Assembly: GCA_017484095.1 (NCBI GenBank) | Contig: JAFUTU010000054.1 | Span: 1 to 64,000 of the forward strand | Direction of reading: 5' to 3' | DNA: 64,000 bases | Source of the DNA: Ruminococcus sp. | Lineage (GTDB): Bacteria; Bacillota; Clostridia; Oscillospirales; Ruminococcaceae | Shown here: positions 1 to 7,747 of the stretch, piece by piece | How positions within the stretch are numbered: position 1 is the first letter of the stretch | Layout of the letters: the number at the start of each line of letters is the position of its first letter | The notes under the pieces: generated by a model | What the model was told of the DNA's origin: nothing | The model's database searches: none | What the model saw: only the letters and a program-made list of their open reading frames with translations | Translations under genes and position numbers: made by a program

Positions 1-207
1 AGCAGAAACATCATAGCTCAGCCTTCCGCCGTTTATCGAATGCGATTCGGCGGAGGGCGTGACAAAGCATTTGAGCACTCTGAAAATATCGGGAAAGTAA
101 TCGGGCAGTACAAAGTCCTTTTCTATCGGCTGCTCGCAGTTTTCGTCAAAAACTGTCTTTTCGCCGCACAGGACAGTTTTTTCGAGCTTGATATCGTTAT
201 TATCCAT
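1..207 (-). CDS. DUF3794 (SipL-like) protein, 5' part only
   Basis: The first 69 codons of a gene that runs off the left edge. The ATG at 207 has a strong AGGAGGG ribosome site. Residues 33-47 read VLPDYFPDIFRVLKC, which resembles the opening of a DUF3794 repeat. That domain is known from clostridial SipL, which links the spore coat to SpoIVA, and from related proteins that often end in LysM. No signal peptide is visible. A spore-envelope role is inferred from the family only, because the C-terminal part that would distinguish SipL from other DUF3794 proteins lies outside the window. Confidence 0.7.
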   Translation of the reverse strand, partial: MDNNDIKLEKTVLCGEKTVFDENCEQPIEKDFVLPDYFPDIFRVLKCFVTPSAESHSINGGRLSYDVSA

Positions 208-293
208 AAACGGGTCCCTCCTGTTTCAATATTTCTAAAACAGTATATTCACGGATAAGACAGACTATGCAGGCAGATAACAAAAATCATTAT

Positions 294-318
294 AAAAAAA
301 CTCCGCACAAGGCGGAGC
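294..318 (-). terminator. Rho-independent terminator of the MATE gene
   Basis: On the minus strand the stem CTCCGC/GCGGAG (about 301-317) is followed by a run of seven T. It lies directly after the TGA of the MATE exporter gene. Confidence 0.8.
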
Positions 319-323
319 TTTTT

Positions 324-1745
324 TCATATATTTGCTTTTGCGGTTTTCAGCGCAGGCTCGGTGATGTCTTTTGCAAGCCCGAGGGCTGCTCTTACTCTTC
401 TCATCATAATCACGGCGCAGATAAGCGCTCCGAGCTCAGCTATCGGGAATGCCCACCAGATAAGCTTAGGTGCAGCCACTGCAAACAGATAAGCTAGCGG
501 CAGAGCTATAACTATCAGCCTTAAAAGAGATACGATCAGAGATCTCACTCCTGAGCCTAGCGCCTGGAATATCCCCTGATAAGCTACATTTGCACCGATA
601 AACAGATATCCTAAAGCGCACACCCTTACAGCCGTTATGCACAGAGTTTTTGTTTTGTCTGTCAGCGTAAATATCCCGACAACAGGCTCTGCCAGCAGCT
701 CAAGTGCCAGCATACCTATCCCCATTATGCAGACCGTATAAAGAAGCCCTAAGCTTATCGCCTTGTTAACTCGCTTTTTATCACCCATACCGTAATTGAA
801 AGCTATCAGCGGTATCATTGCGTTGTTCATACCAAGCGCTGCAAAGAACACGAACTGCTGTATTTTATAATAAACACCGTAAGCAGTAACTGCCGATGCC
901 GATACCTTCACGAAGATAACGTTCACACCGTATGTCATAAAAGACATCAGCGCCTGCATTATTATCGCGGGGATACCTACTCTGTATATGTCTGCGATAA
1001 CTTTTTTGTCCGGTCTCATATATCTGAGGGAGGTGTCAAATTCCTTATTGTTGTATTTCAGATGAAAATACAGGTTTAAAAAGAACGATACGAACTGACC
1101 TATCACGGTTGCGTATGCAGCACCGTCTATCCCCATTTCGGGGAGACCGAGATAGCCGAAAATAAGTATAGGGTCGAGAATGATATTCACAAGTGCGCCT
1201 GCCACCTGAGCTATCGTCGTCTGCACCGTGCGCCCTGTTGACTGAAGCAGCTTTTCGATTATCGTGTACATTATTATGCCGAATGACCATACACAGCATA
1301 TTCTCAGATATGATACTGCCATATCGCTAACGACAGGGTCGCTTGTTTGTGTGGCAACATATGCCTTTGATGCAAAAAGCCCGAACATAAAAAACACTAT
1401 AAATGTGCAAAGCCCGAGAAATATCGCATTTCCCGATATCTTTGCTGCCTTTTCACGGTTTCCCTCACCTATGCTGCGTGAGAGCAGAGAGTTTATACCG
1501 ACTCCTGTTCCTACTCCTACCGCCACCATAAGCATCTGCACAGGGAATGCGAGTGTCAGTGCGTTTACAGCGTAGTCTCCCATGCCTTTGATAGTGTCGG
1601 TGTCTCTCATCGTACTGACAAAATAGCTGTCAACAATGTTGTATACTGCCTGCAAAGCCATCGATATCATCATAGGTATGCCCATAGATATCAGCAGTGA
1701 GCTTATAGGCTTAACTGCCATTTTGTTTTGTCTCATGTTTTCCAT
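324..1745 (-). CDS. MATE family multidrug/cation efflux transporter
   Basis: 473 residues, the normal length for a MATE exporter, with about 12 hydrophobic segments in two homologous halves. Residues GIPMMISMALQAVYNIVDSY near the N-terminus are the typical start of the first MatE half, and GIPAIIMQALMSFMTYGVNV is its counterpart in the second half. MATE proteins export drugs, metabolites or flavin-like cations against a Na+ or H+ gradient in the cytoplasmic membrane; the substrate cannot be read from sequence. The ATG is preceded by GAGGAGG at good spacing. The gene has its own promoter and a hairpin followed by a T-run in its leader, which suggests conditional read-through. Confidence 0.93.
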   Translation of the reverse strand: MENMRQNKMAVKPISSLLISMGIPMMISMALQAVYNIVDSYFVSTMRDTDTIKGMGDYAVNALTLAFPVQMLMVAVGVGTGVGINSLLSRSIGEGNREKAAKISGNAIFLGLCTFIVFFMFGLFASKAYVATQTSDPVVSDMAVSYLRICCVWSFGIIMYTIIEKLLQSTGRTVQTTIAQVAGALVNIILDPILIFGYLGLPEMGIDGAAYATVIGQFVSFFLNLYFHLKYNNKEFDTSLRYMRPDKKVIADIYRVGIPAIIMQALMSFMTYGVNVIFVKVSASAVTAYGVYYKIQQFVFFAALGMNNAMIPLIAFNYGMGDKKRVNKAISLGLLYTVCIMGIGMLALELLAEPVVGIFTLTDKTKTLCITAVRVCALGYLFIGANVAYQGIFQALGSGVRSLIVSLLRLIVIALPLAYLFAVAAPKLIWWAFPIAELGALICAVIMMRRVRAALGLAKDITEPALKTAKANI

Positions 1746-1762
1746 TATCAGTATTCCTCCTC

Positions 1763-1817
1763 AAAACAAAAAGCGCAAACCCGAAAATTCAATCGGATTT
1801 ACGCTTTAGCTACTCAT
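1763..1817 (-). promoter_or_regulatory. Leader attenuator ahead of the MATE gene
   Basis: Minus-strand RNA can form a 15-bp stem (1770-1784 with 1793-1807) followed by TTTTTGTTTT, then the ribosome site. Two positions that mismatch in plus-strand RNA become G-U pairs in minus-strand RNA, so the fold is better in the gene's own transcript. A four-codon reading frame ATG AGT AGC TAA (1806-1817) ends exactly at the base of the stem but has no clear ribosome site. The arrangement resembles transcription attenuation; the trigger is unknown. Confidence 0.6.
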
Positions 1818-1837
1818 TGAAAAAATATTATATTTAT

Positions 1838-1866
1838 ATAATAACCTGTTTTTGAGATTTTTTCAA
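1838..1866 (-). promoter_or_regulatory. Promoter of the MATE gene
   Basis: TTGAAA, 17 bases, TATTAT on the minus strand. It places the transcript start about 25 bases before the leader hairpin. Confidence 0.7.
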
Positions 1867-1925
1867 TAGGCAAACCGCCGAAATCGCTCAACACTGCCGA
1901 GCGTTCAGAGGGCAAATTGCGCAGA

Positions 1926-2798
1926 CTATCTCTCCTCGCCCATGAAAAACAGAGCCAGAGTTCCCGGTCCGGAATGAGCACCTATAACAGGTCCCGTGTA
2001 ACAGATATGCACTTCAATATCATTGCCGAGGCGCTCTTTCATAAGCTTTGCTGCGTACTCAGCGTCCTCGATACAGTCACCGTGGCAGATAGCGACCTCT
2101 TTATTCTCCCAGCCGCCGACCTTTTCGCTCACAAGCTCTGCCAGCCTGTTTATCGACTGCTTTCTTCCTCTTATCTTTCCGATAGGGATAAGGTGTCCGT
2201 CATTGTCAACGTGGAGGATCGGTTTTATACCTAGAACCGATCCTGCAACAGCTGCCGCAGTTGAAACTCTTCCGCCGCGCCTCAGATACTTGAGGTCATC
2301 GACAGTGAACACATGGCAAAGGTGCAGCTTGTTAGCCTCCAGCCATTCAGCCAGATCGTCAAGCGCCATTCCCGCTCTCTTTTTCTTCTCAGCCTTTATC
2401 AGAAGAAGACCTTCGCCTGTTGATGCACAAAGCGAATCAACACAGACTATCTTCGCATCGGGGTACTTTTCAAGCAGAGTATCTCTTGCTATGCACGCTC
2501 CGTTGTAGCTTCCGCTGAGACCTGAGCTGAATGCCAGATAGAGGATATCGTAACCGTTGCGGATATCTTTTTCAAAAGCCTGCTCATAGACCGCAGGAGA
2601 TATCTGCGATGTCTTTGTCATAGCACCGTTTCTCATACGGTCATAGAACACCTTCATCGACATTTCGCTGCCCACATATACAGTAGAATCCACCTCATAG
2701 CTGAGGTCAAGGATACTTACATCCATTTTTGACAGAAGCTCTTGCGAAAGGTCGCAAGTTGAGTCCGAATAAAGCTTATATCCTTTTTTAGCGCACAT
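1926..2798 (-). CDS. DegV family fatty-acid-binding protein
   Basis: 290 residues, the usual DegV/FakB size. DegV proteins bind a fatty acid and present it to the kinase FakA, which makes acyl-phosphate for phospholipid synthesis. Visible family motifs are SDSTCDLS near residue 11, the FSSGLSGSY loop near residue 90, which contacts the lipid carboxylate, and LRRGGRVS near residue 173. No FakA gene is in the window. The gene stands alone behind a consensus promoter. The family call is firm; which fatty acid it binds is not known. Confidence 0.93.
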   Translation of the reverse strand: MCAKKGYKLYSDSTCDLSQELLSKMDVSILDLSYEVDSTVYVGSEMSMKVFYDRMRNGAMTKTSQISPAVYEQAFEKDIRNGYDILYLAFSSGLSGSYNGACIARDTLLEKYPDAKIVCVDSLCASTGEGLLLIKAEKKKRAGMALDDLAEWLEANKLHLCHVFTVDDLKYLRRGGRVSTAAAVAGSVLGIKPILHVDNDGHLIPIGKIRGRKQSINRLAELVSEKVGGWENKEVAICHGDCIEDAEYAAKLMKERLGNDIEVHICYTGPVIGAHSGPGTLALFFMGEER

Positions 2799-2862
2799 AC
2801 CAAGCCACCCCTTTTTGAAGCTGTCGGCACAGAAAAAAACGTTATCTCTGCACCTTTAAAAC

Positions 2863-2891
2863 AGTATAACACATATCTCCCGATTTTTCAA
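2863..2891 (-). promoter_or_regulatory. Promoter of the degV-family gene
   Basis: TTGAAA, 17 bases, TATACT on the minus strand, about 65 bases upstream of the start codon. Confidence 0.75.
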
Positions 2892-2926
2892 TACTTTTTT
2901 TCATTTTATTCTTATTTGGTCATGCT

Positions 2927-5269
2927 CTATCTTGCAGCGAGAGCCGCCTTGTTTATCGGCGAGCCGTTTTCGATATCTATATAAAAATGTCTGCCTGTGC
3001 TTCTGAGCACCTCATCTGAGATCAGGTCTGCAATATCATTTGAAATAAACCTTCTCAGATCTCTTGCGGTGCCGTTTGCCGATGCTATGTGCTTTGCTGC
3101 CTTTAAAGCAAGGTCGGGTGCGGTCTCCAAGGTCAGGTCGGAGTTTTTCATTTTTTCTCTCAGCTCAGTAAGCTCCAGCTCTGCTATACGTTCAAGCGAC
3201 TTCTCATCGTGCTTTGAAAAAACTATCACCTCATCAAGCCTTGAAAGGAGCTCCGGTGATATAAACCTTTTAAGCTCCGCTGTCATTGCCTTTCTGTCCT
3301 CATCCTGAACGTTTCTTCCTCCGAAGCCGACTGACTTTCTTTGCTCACTCTGTTTTGTGCCAAGGTTTGAAGTCAGTATTATCACCTTTTCAGAGAACGA
3401 CACTTTTCTCCCCGAGGTATCGGTCAGCACACCGTCCTCCAGTATTTGCAAAAGAACAGAGAAAATATCAGGGTGTGCTTTTTCTATCTCATCAAAAAGT
3501 ATCACCTGAGCAGGCTTTTTTCTGACAGCCTCTGTCAGTATGCCGCCGTTTTCATACCCCACATAACCGGGCGGCGAGCCTATCAGCTTTGAAATGCTGT
3601 GTCTTTCGGCATATTCCGACATATCTAGCCGTATAAGTGCATCGTCTCTTCCTGAAAGAAGCCGTGAAAGCTCTTTTGCGAGCAGTGTTTTCCCGACAGC
3701 AGGTGCTCCCAGAAATACAAAGCTTCCGAGCGGTCTGCCGCTTGTTCCCAAGCCTGATGCGCCCCTCCTCACTGCCTTGCAAAGCACCCTGACGGCTTCC
3801 TCCTGCCCGATGACACGGCTTTCAAGCTCTTTTTCGAGAGACAGCAGCCTTTCCGCCTTTGTTTTTGAAAGTGCCGACCTGTCTATTCCTGAAATGTCAG
3901 ATATAACGCTTTCGATATGTGCTCTGCGAAGCTTTGTTTTCTCCGCTTTTTTTGATGACGTCATCATTGCAAGGTATTCTTCTCTGCTTATGCGTGCAGT
4001 TACATAATCATCAAACGCTTTTGACAAAGCTCTCCTGCGGTTGCCGATGCCGTCCTGTGCGGCAGCGAGCGAACACGCTTCGTCTATCAGGTCTATTGCC
4101 TTGTCAGGAAAGGCTTTGTCTTTGATATAACGTCCTGCCATGCTGACAGCATATTCAAGGATATCATCATCTATCACAGCCGAGTGATGTGTTTCGTATT
4201 TTTCTTTCAGCCCTTTGAGCATAGCTACAGTCTGTTTTTCGTCAGGCTCATTCACGGTCACCGTTCTGAAGCGTCTGTCCATCGCGCTGTCAAGAGCTAT
4301 AGTTTTGCGGTACTCTTCAAAGGTCGTCGCTCCGATGACCTGAAGCCCTGGGCGTGCCAGCTGAGGTTTTAAAATGTTTGCTGCATCAATTGCTCCCTCT
4401 GCGGCGCCTGCCCCCATTATGTTGTGTATCTCATCGATGAATATTATACAGTTGCCTGCACCGACAGCCTCTTCAAGACAGCCTTTCAGACGCTCTTCAA
4501 AATCTCCCCGGTATTTTGCACCTGCCAGCAAAAGAGGTATATCCAGCTCGAAAATCCGCTTATCTCTCAGCATATCAGGCACATCTCCCGAAACTATCCT
4601 CAGTGCCAGACCCTCAACTATCGCGGTTTTGCCCACGCCTGCATCTCCGACAAGGCATGGGTTGTTCTTTGACCTTCGGCAGAGTATGCTTATCACACGT
4701 CTTATCTCGGCGCTGCGGCCTATGCAGCTGTCGAACGTTTCATAACATTCCCTTGAAGTCAGCTCTCTTGCGAAGCGTGAGAGCGACCTGAGCTTTGGAG
4801 CTGATGTTCTTGATGAAAAGAGGGCAGGGGAGCAGTCCGAAAGGATAGACCCTGTCTTTGCTTCCAGTGAGCTCAGTATCTCCAAGGCGCAGCAGCCGTC
4901 GCAGCGCAGTATCCCAGCGAGGATATGCTCGCCCTCAACTTCCGAGCCCGAGCAAAGCCCTGCCAGCCTTTTTGCCTCTCTGAGTGACAGCCTTGCATTC
5001 TGTGTCAGGTCATTTTCGCTCAGTCGGCAGGGTGTTCCCACGCCGACAAGGTATTCTATGCTTTTGCCTATTGCCGCAGCTGTTATCCCTTGCCTTCTCA
5101 GTATTTCAGAGCAGGCTCCCGAGCTTTGAGCACAGGCTGCCAGCAGGTGTTCTGTACCTGCATAGGTATGGCCAAGCTTTCCTGCGTACTGAACAGCCCC
5201 TCTTATTATTTCCTTTGCCTGATGAGAAAATCCGCTGGTATCTGATACCGAATGATCCAAAAAGCTCAT
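2927..5269 (-). CDS. ClpC-like AAA+ unfoldase
   Basis: About 780 residues with ClpC/ClpA architecture. There is an N-terminal repeat domain (LGHTYAGTEHLL), a first AAA+ module with Walker A GDAGVGKT near residue 208 and Walker B IIFIDEIHN, a short middle region, and a second AAA+ module with FDEIEKAH and IGSPPGYVGYENGG. The second Walker A is GAPAVGKT where ClpC normally has GPTGVGKT; it still fits GxxxxGKT. Such proteins unfold substrates for ClpP. The ctsR-mcsA-mcsB neighbours usual for clpC are absent. Start: ATG 5269 touches its AAGGAG site, so the in-frame TTG at 5260, nine bases from that site, may be the true start. An upstream TTG at 5347 lies inside the promoter region and is unlikely. 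Confidence 0.88.
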   Translation of the reverse strand: MSFLDHSVSDTSGFSHQAKEIIRGAVQYAGKLGHTYAGTEHLLAACAQSSGACSEILRRQGITAAAIGKSIEYLVGVGTPCRLSENDLTQNARLSLREAKRLAGLCSGSEVEGEHILAGILRCDGCCALEILSSLEAKTGSILSDCSPALFSSRTSAPKLRSLSRFARELTSRECYETFDSCIGRSAEIRRVISILCRRSKNNPCLVGDAGVGKTAIVEGLALRIVSGDVPDMLRDKRIFELDIPLLLAGAKYRGDFEERLKGCLEEAVGAGNCIIFIDEIHNIMGAGAAEGAIDAANILKPQLARPGLQVIGATTFEEYRKTIALDSAMDRRFRTVTVNEPDEKQTVAMLKGLKEKYETHHSAVIDDDILEYAVSMAGRYIKDKAFPDKAIDLIDEACSLAAAQDGIGNRRRALSKAFDDYVTARISREEYLAMMTSSKKAEKTKLRRAHIESVISDISGIDRSALSKTKAERLLSLEKELESRVIGQEEAVRVLCKAVRRGASGLGTSGRPLGSFVFLGAPAVGKTLLAKELSRLLSGRDDALIRLDMSEYAERHSISKLIGSPPGYVGYENGGILTEAVRKKPAQVILFDEIEKAHPDIFSVLLQILEDGVLTDTSGRKVSFSEKVIILTSNLGTKQSEQRKSVGFGGRNVQDEDRKAMTAELKRFISPELLSRLDEVIVFSKHDEKSLERIAELELTELREKMKNSDLTLETAPDLALKAAKHIASANGTARDLRRFISNDIADLISDEVLRSTGRHFYIDIENGSPINKAALAAR

Positions 5270-5352
5270 CTCCTTAGTAACGAATAGTTCCCGACAGCAG
5301 CCGCAGTCAGAACATAAGCTGCTGTCCAAGATAATTCTTGGCAGCAATACAA

Positions 5353-5358
5353 ATTATA
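5353..5358 (-). promoter_or_regulatory. -10 element of the clpC-like gene
   Basis: TATAAT on the minus strand about 85 bases before the start codon. No good -35 hexamer is seen at 17 bases, so a helper factor or weak basal expression is possible. Confidence 0.4.
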
Positions 5359-5422
5359 TTCAGCGGACAAATCTCACTTTCATAAGCGGTAACATTTTTT
5401 TCTCTCCGGCATAAACTGTACT

Positions 5423-5452
5423 ATAAAGCACGACCGCAACGGCCGTCTTTAT
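5423..5452 (+). promoter_or_regulatory. Hairpin upstream of the Cys-rich peptide gene
   Basis: ATAAAG pairs with CTTTAT, then ACG with CGT and CCG with CGG, around a CAA loop, with one bulge and one mismatch. It ends about 10 bases before the ribosome site and overlaps a TATAAT (5450-5455). It could be an operator or an RNA structure. Confidence 0.4.
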
Positions 5453-5476
5453 AATACTGAAAAAAGGAGAACTGTT

Positions 5477-5590
5477 ATGAACGGTTACTGGTGGATCATC
5501 ATTCTTATCCTCATCGTATTCATGGGCTGTGGATGCAACGGCTTCGGATGCGGCTGTGATAACAACGGCTGCGGCTGCGGTTGCAACTAA
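5477..5590 (+). CDS. Cys/Gly-rich membrane micropeptide, 37 residues
   Basis: A short frame with a good AAGGAG ribosome site seven bases from its ATG. Residues 4-16 are a single hydrophobic helix (YWWIIILILIVFM). The remaining 21 residues are almost only Gly, Cys, Asn and Asp, with seven Cys in CxC-like spacing (GCGCNGFGCGCDNNGCGCGC). This predicts a membrane-anchored tail able to bind metal or form disulfides. The layout, one helix plus a Gly-rich part, loosely recalls small sporulation peptides such as YjcZ, but the helix comes first here and the tail is far richer in Cys. It is divergent from the clpC-like gene. Function unknown. It is likely real because of the ribosome site and the non-random composition. 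Confidence 0.65.
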   Translation: MNGYWWIIILILIVFMGCGCNGFGCGCDNNGCGCGCN

Positions 5591-5595
5591 GGATG

Positions 5596-5622
5596 AAAAA
5601 AGCGGGAGCATCATACTCCCGC
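5596..5622 (-). terminator. Terminator of rex
   Basis: GCGGGAG/CTCCCGC with a seven-base loop, followed on the minus strand by six T, nine bases after the rex stop. It lacks a T-run on the plus strand, so it does not terminate the micropeptide gene. Confidence 0.8.
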
Positions 5623-5630
5623 ATACATAG

Positions 5631-6269
5631 TTATTCAGTCAGATTGTTTGCTCCGTAGGTAAGCGTCAGCAGGCTGTCACCTAAGTGGACGTTTTCAACT
5701 ACGATGTTATCATGATCTATGCTGAGATCATAATGCGAAAAATTCCAGAACGCTTTTATTCCCAGTTCCACCAGCTTGTCAGCGATCTCCTGAGTTGCCG
5801 CCTTCGGTATACAGAGCACTGCCACAACAGGCTTTCTTTCAAGGCAGAACCTTTCTATCTCATCAGTCGGTCTTATGGGCAGATCCCCGACAGTCTCGCC
5901 CGTGAGCTTAGGATTAGCATCAAATATCGCTTCGAGCACACAGCCGCGGCTCTCAAAGTTTATATGAGAAGCTATCGCTTTGCCAAGATTGCCTGCACCG
6001 ATAAGAATAGTTCTGAATCTCTTGTCAACGCCCAGTATCTTGCCGATCTCTTTTCTCAGCTCTGACACATGATAGCCGTACCCTTGCTGTCCGAAACCGC
6101 CAAAGCAGTTAAGGTCCTGTCTTATCTGTGAAGCTGTCAGCTTCATAAGCTCGGAAAGCTCCCGCGACGATATTCTTTCGACCTTTTTATTTTCCAGCTC
6201 TCCCAGAAATCTATAATATCTCGGCAGCCTTTTGATTACAGATGCCGATATTGAACCGTCCTTTGACAT
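5631..6269 (-). CDS. rex: Redox-sensing transcriptional repressor Rex
   Basis: 212 residues, full length. The N-terminal 80 residues form a winged helix (RYYRFLGELENK, ELMKLTASQIRQDLNCFG). A Rossmann domain follows, with the NAD(H) loop GAGNLGKAI near residue 92 and a C-terminal swapped helix. Rex binds DNA when NADH/NAD+ is low and is released by NADH, de-repressing fermentation and hydrogen-forming genes. A Rex-like operator overlaps its own promoter, and a better one lies ahead of the hydrogenase operon at 45159-45176. It has its own promoter and terminator, so it is transcribed alone. Confidence 0.96.
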   Translation of the reverse strand: MSKDGSISASVIKRLPRYYRFLGELENKKVERISSRELSELMKLTASQIRQDLNCFGGFGQQGYGYHVSELRKEIGKILGVDKRFRTILIGAGNLGKAIASHINFESRGCVLEAIFDANPKLTGETVGDLPIRPTDEIERFCLERKPVVAVLCIPKAATQEIADKLVELGIKAFWNFSHYDLSIDHDNIVVENVHLGDSLLTLTYGANNLTE

Positions 6270-6298
6270 TTGTGATCCCCCTCGAATTATCTCTGATA

Positions 6299-6327
6299 AT
6301 TATATCACTTTGTTAAAACAATGTCAA
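6299..6327 (-). promoter_or_regulatory. rex promoter with overlapping Rex-like operator
   Basis: TTGACA, 17 bases, TATAAT on the minus strand. The 18 bases 6310-6327 on the plus strand (TTGTTAA AACA ATGTCAA) match the clostridial Rex pattern TTGTTAA-N4-TTAACAA at 11 of 14 half-site positions. They cover the -35 hexamer and most of the spacer. Autoregulation is inferred. Confidence 0.6.
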
Positions 6328-6351
6328 GGTGCTCGCCGTGCGGCTTGGCGC

Positions 6352-6382
6352 AAAAAAAGAGCACATTAAGTGCTCTTTTTTT
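6352..6382 (-). terminator. Terminator of yceD-rpmF
   Basis: Stem GAGCAC/GTGCTC with a five-base loop, seven A on one side and seven T on the other, so it can work in both directions. It lies just downstream of rpmF. Confidence 0.85.
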
Positions 6383-6394
6383 AGTGATATAGAA

Positions 6395-6580
6395 TTATTC
6401 TTCTACAACCTTGATTACCTCAACACCCTTGTAGTATCCGCAGTTCTTGCATACTCTGTGAGGTGATGTGAGCTCACCGCAGTTCGAGCATCTGCTCAGT
6501 GCGGGAGTGTCAAGCTTCCAAACGTTGGAACGTCTCTTGTCACGTCTTGCCTTGGAAACCTTTCTCTTTGGTACTGCCAT
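6395..6580 (-). CDS. rpmF: 50S ribosomal protein L32
   Basis: 61 residues, typical for L32, starting AVPKRKVSKARRDKRRS. Two CxxC pairs (CSNC near residue 31, CKNC near residue 44) form the zinc-ribbon version of L32. It is part of the large ribosomal subunit near the exit tunnel. It follows yceD in the widely conserved yceD-rpmF pair. The usual next gene, plsX, is not here; transcription ends at the terminator and rex follows. Confidence 0.97.
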   Translation of the reverse strand: MAVPKRKVSKARRDKRRSNVWKLDTPALSRCSNCGELTSPHRVCKNCGYYKGVEVIKVVEE

Positions 6581-6632
6581 TTTCTATACCCCCTCTTGGT
6601 AAAGTTCTTGTTTTTGCTGACCTGCGCTTCCC

Positions 6633-7055
6633 TTAGTCGTCATTTCCGAAGCTCATCTCTCCCAAACCCTCGCAGCCTTCACTGCAAAGTATCTTTGTCG
6701 GCAGCTCCAGCTTGATATCGGCAGCCGCCAGCTGACTGACATCCAGCAGATCGTTCGGGCAAACCACGTAGTCCTCATCGTCATCACCCGCAAGCTCTCT
6801 CACTAAAGTGTGCTCGAAGTCGTAAGCGAATTCTCTTTCAAATTCGTCAAGACATCTGTCACACACCAGCTTTGCCGTAAATTCGGCGTGCAGCTTCAGG
6901 GTAACGACACGGGCTCTGTTTACCGCAAGTCCTCTTAAACTTATCGGCGCAGCAAGCTCAAAGCCGTATGCGTCAAATTCATCTGCCGTCAGCTCGCACT
7001 CAAAAGGCAGCTCATCAACAGCAGAATCAAACAGTTCTCTCAGCTTTAAAACCAT
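6633..7055 (-). CDS. YceD family protein (DUF177)
   Basis: 140 residues, acidic, with the YceD core LVCDRCLDEFE near residue 81, and a second Cys pair near the C-terminus (CSEGCEG) that could complete a metal site. YceD proteins are found next to rpmF across bacteria and are linked to 23S rRNA or ribosome assembly, with the exact reaction unsettled. It is the first gene of the yceD-rpmF operon and has a perfect-consensus promoter, as expected for a ribosomal transcript. Confidence 0.88.
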   Translation of the reverse strand: MVLKLRELFDSAVDELPFECELTADEFDAYGFELAAPISLRGLAVNRARVVTLKLHAEFTAKLVCDRCLDEFEREFAYDFEHTLVRELAGDDDEDYVVCPNDLLDVSQLAAADIKLELPTKILCSEGCEGLGEMSFGNDD

Positions 7056-7077
7056 GATCGCACCTCATAACATTACG

Positions 7078-7106
7078 ATTATAAACTATTTCCTTCAATT
7101 TGTCAA
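7078..7106 (-). promoter_or_regulatory. Promoter of yceD-rpmF
   Basis: TTGACA, 17 bases, TATAAT on the minus strand: full consensus, 22 bases upstream of the yceD start. Confidence 0.9.
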
Positions 7107-7148
7107 TACTTTTTTTCAAATATCGCTTTTTTTGGGAAAAATAAACGC

Positions 7149-7173
7149 AGTCCCTCCCGTATAGAGAGGGACT
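7149..7173 (-). terminator. Probable terminator of the P-loop gene
   Basis: Perfect 8-bp stem AGTCCCTC/GAGGGACT with a nine-base loop. The T-run on the minus strand is interrupted (TGCGTTTATTTTT), so it may be weak. Confidence 0.5.
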
Positions 7174-7201
7174 TTTAAGCATTTTTCCTTTTATCTGATC
7201 T

Positions 7202-7606
7202 TTACTTCAGGAAAGCCTTTACCTTTGCAGGCAGCTCCTCAGGATCAGCAGATACTGTCATAGTAACGTTAACGTCCTTAGTCAGTATAGCGAGCTTCTC
7301 AAGCATATCACCCAGAGCTTCGTAATCTCTTCCGCCCATTTTGAGGATACCATCGATGAACATTTCCTGTATATCATAGTTGCTTGCGAGGAAGCCTGCA
7401 GCAAAGCCATAGAACTTATCAAAGCTGTTGATACCGTATTCCTCAGCATCAGCAAGCCTTACGTTGTGCGGCAGATCATAAGTCAGCTGCATTCCTCTTT
7501 CGATGCATACAACGTTTCCTGTTGCGCTCTCGGAAGCTTTTTTGATAGCCTCTACGAGGACCTTGGTCTTTCCTGTGCCTCTTTTTCCTGGAATTAAATT
7601 GATCAT
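7202..7606 (-). CDS. Small P-loop NTPase-like protein
   Basis: 134 residues. A Walker A motif GKRGTGKT stands at residues 7-14, right after the first beta strand. A possible Walker B strand is EMFIDGI near residue 80. The rest is helical (YEALGDMLEKLA) with a short final strand region. The protein is too small for a classical ATPase with a full set of motifs. I recognise it only as a clostridial ATP-binding hypothetical. It lies between pgi and yceD on the same strand, without a clear promoter of its own, so co-transcription with pgi is possible. Function unknown. Confidence 0.7.
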   Translation of the reverse strand: MINLIPGKRGTGKTKVLVEAIKKASESATGNVVCIERGMQLTYDLPHNVRLADAEEYGINSFDKFYGFAAGFLASNYDIQEMFIDGILKMGGRDYEALGDMLEKLAILTKDVNVTMTVSADPEELPAKVKAFLK

Positions 7607-7747
7607 AAAAATCTCTCCGTTCCGCTTAATAGCTTTATTTTATAGTCATGTAAGAAATATCCGACATTGACTACAAGAATTACTTTAATAGTTTCGCATA
7701 TCCGCGTGCTGATGCCCGCTCCATGCTTATCGGCTCATATTTACTCC

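Noticed and set aside
5270..5347. Cys-rich N-terminal extension of the clpC-like protein
   Set aside because: It starts at a TTG next to the -10 element, has no ribosome site, and is absent from the ClpC family.
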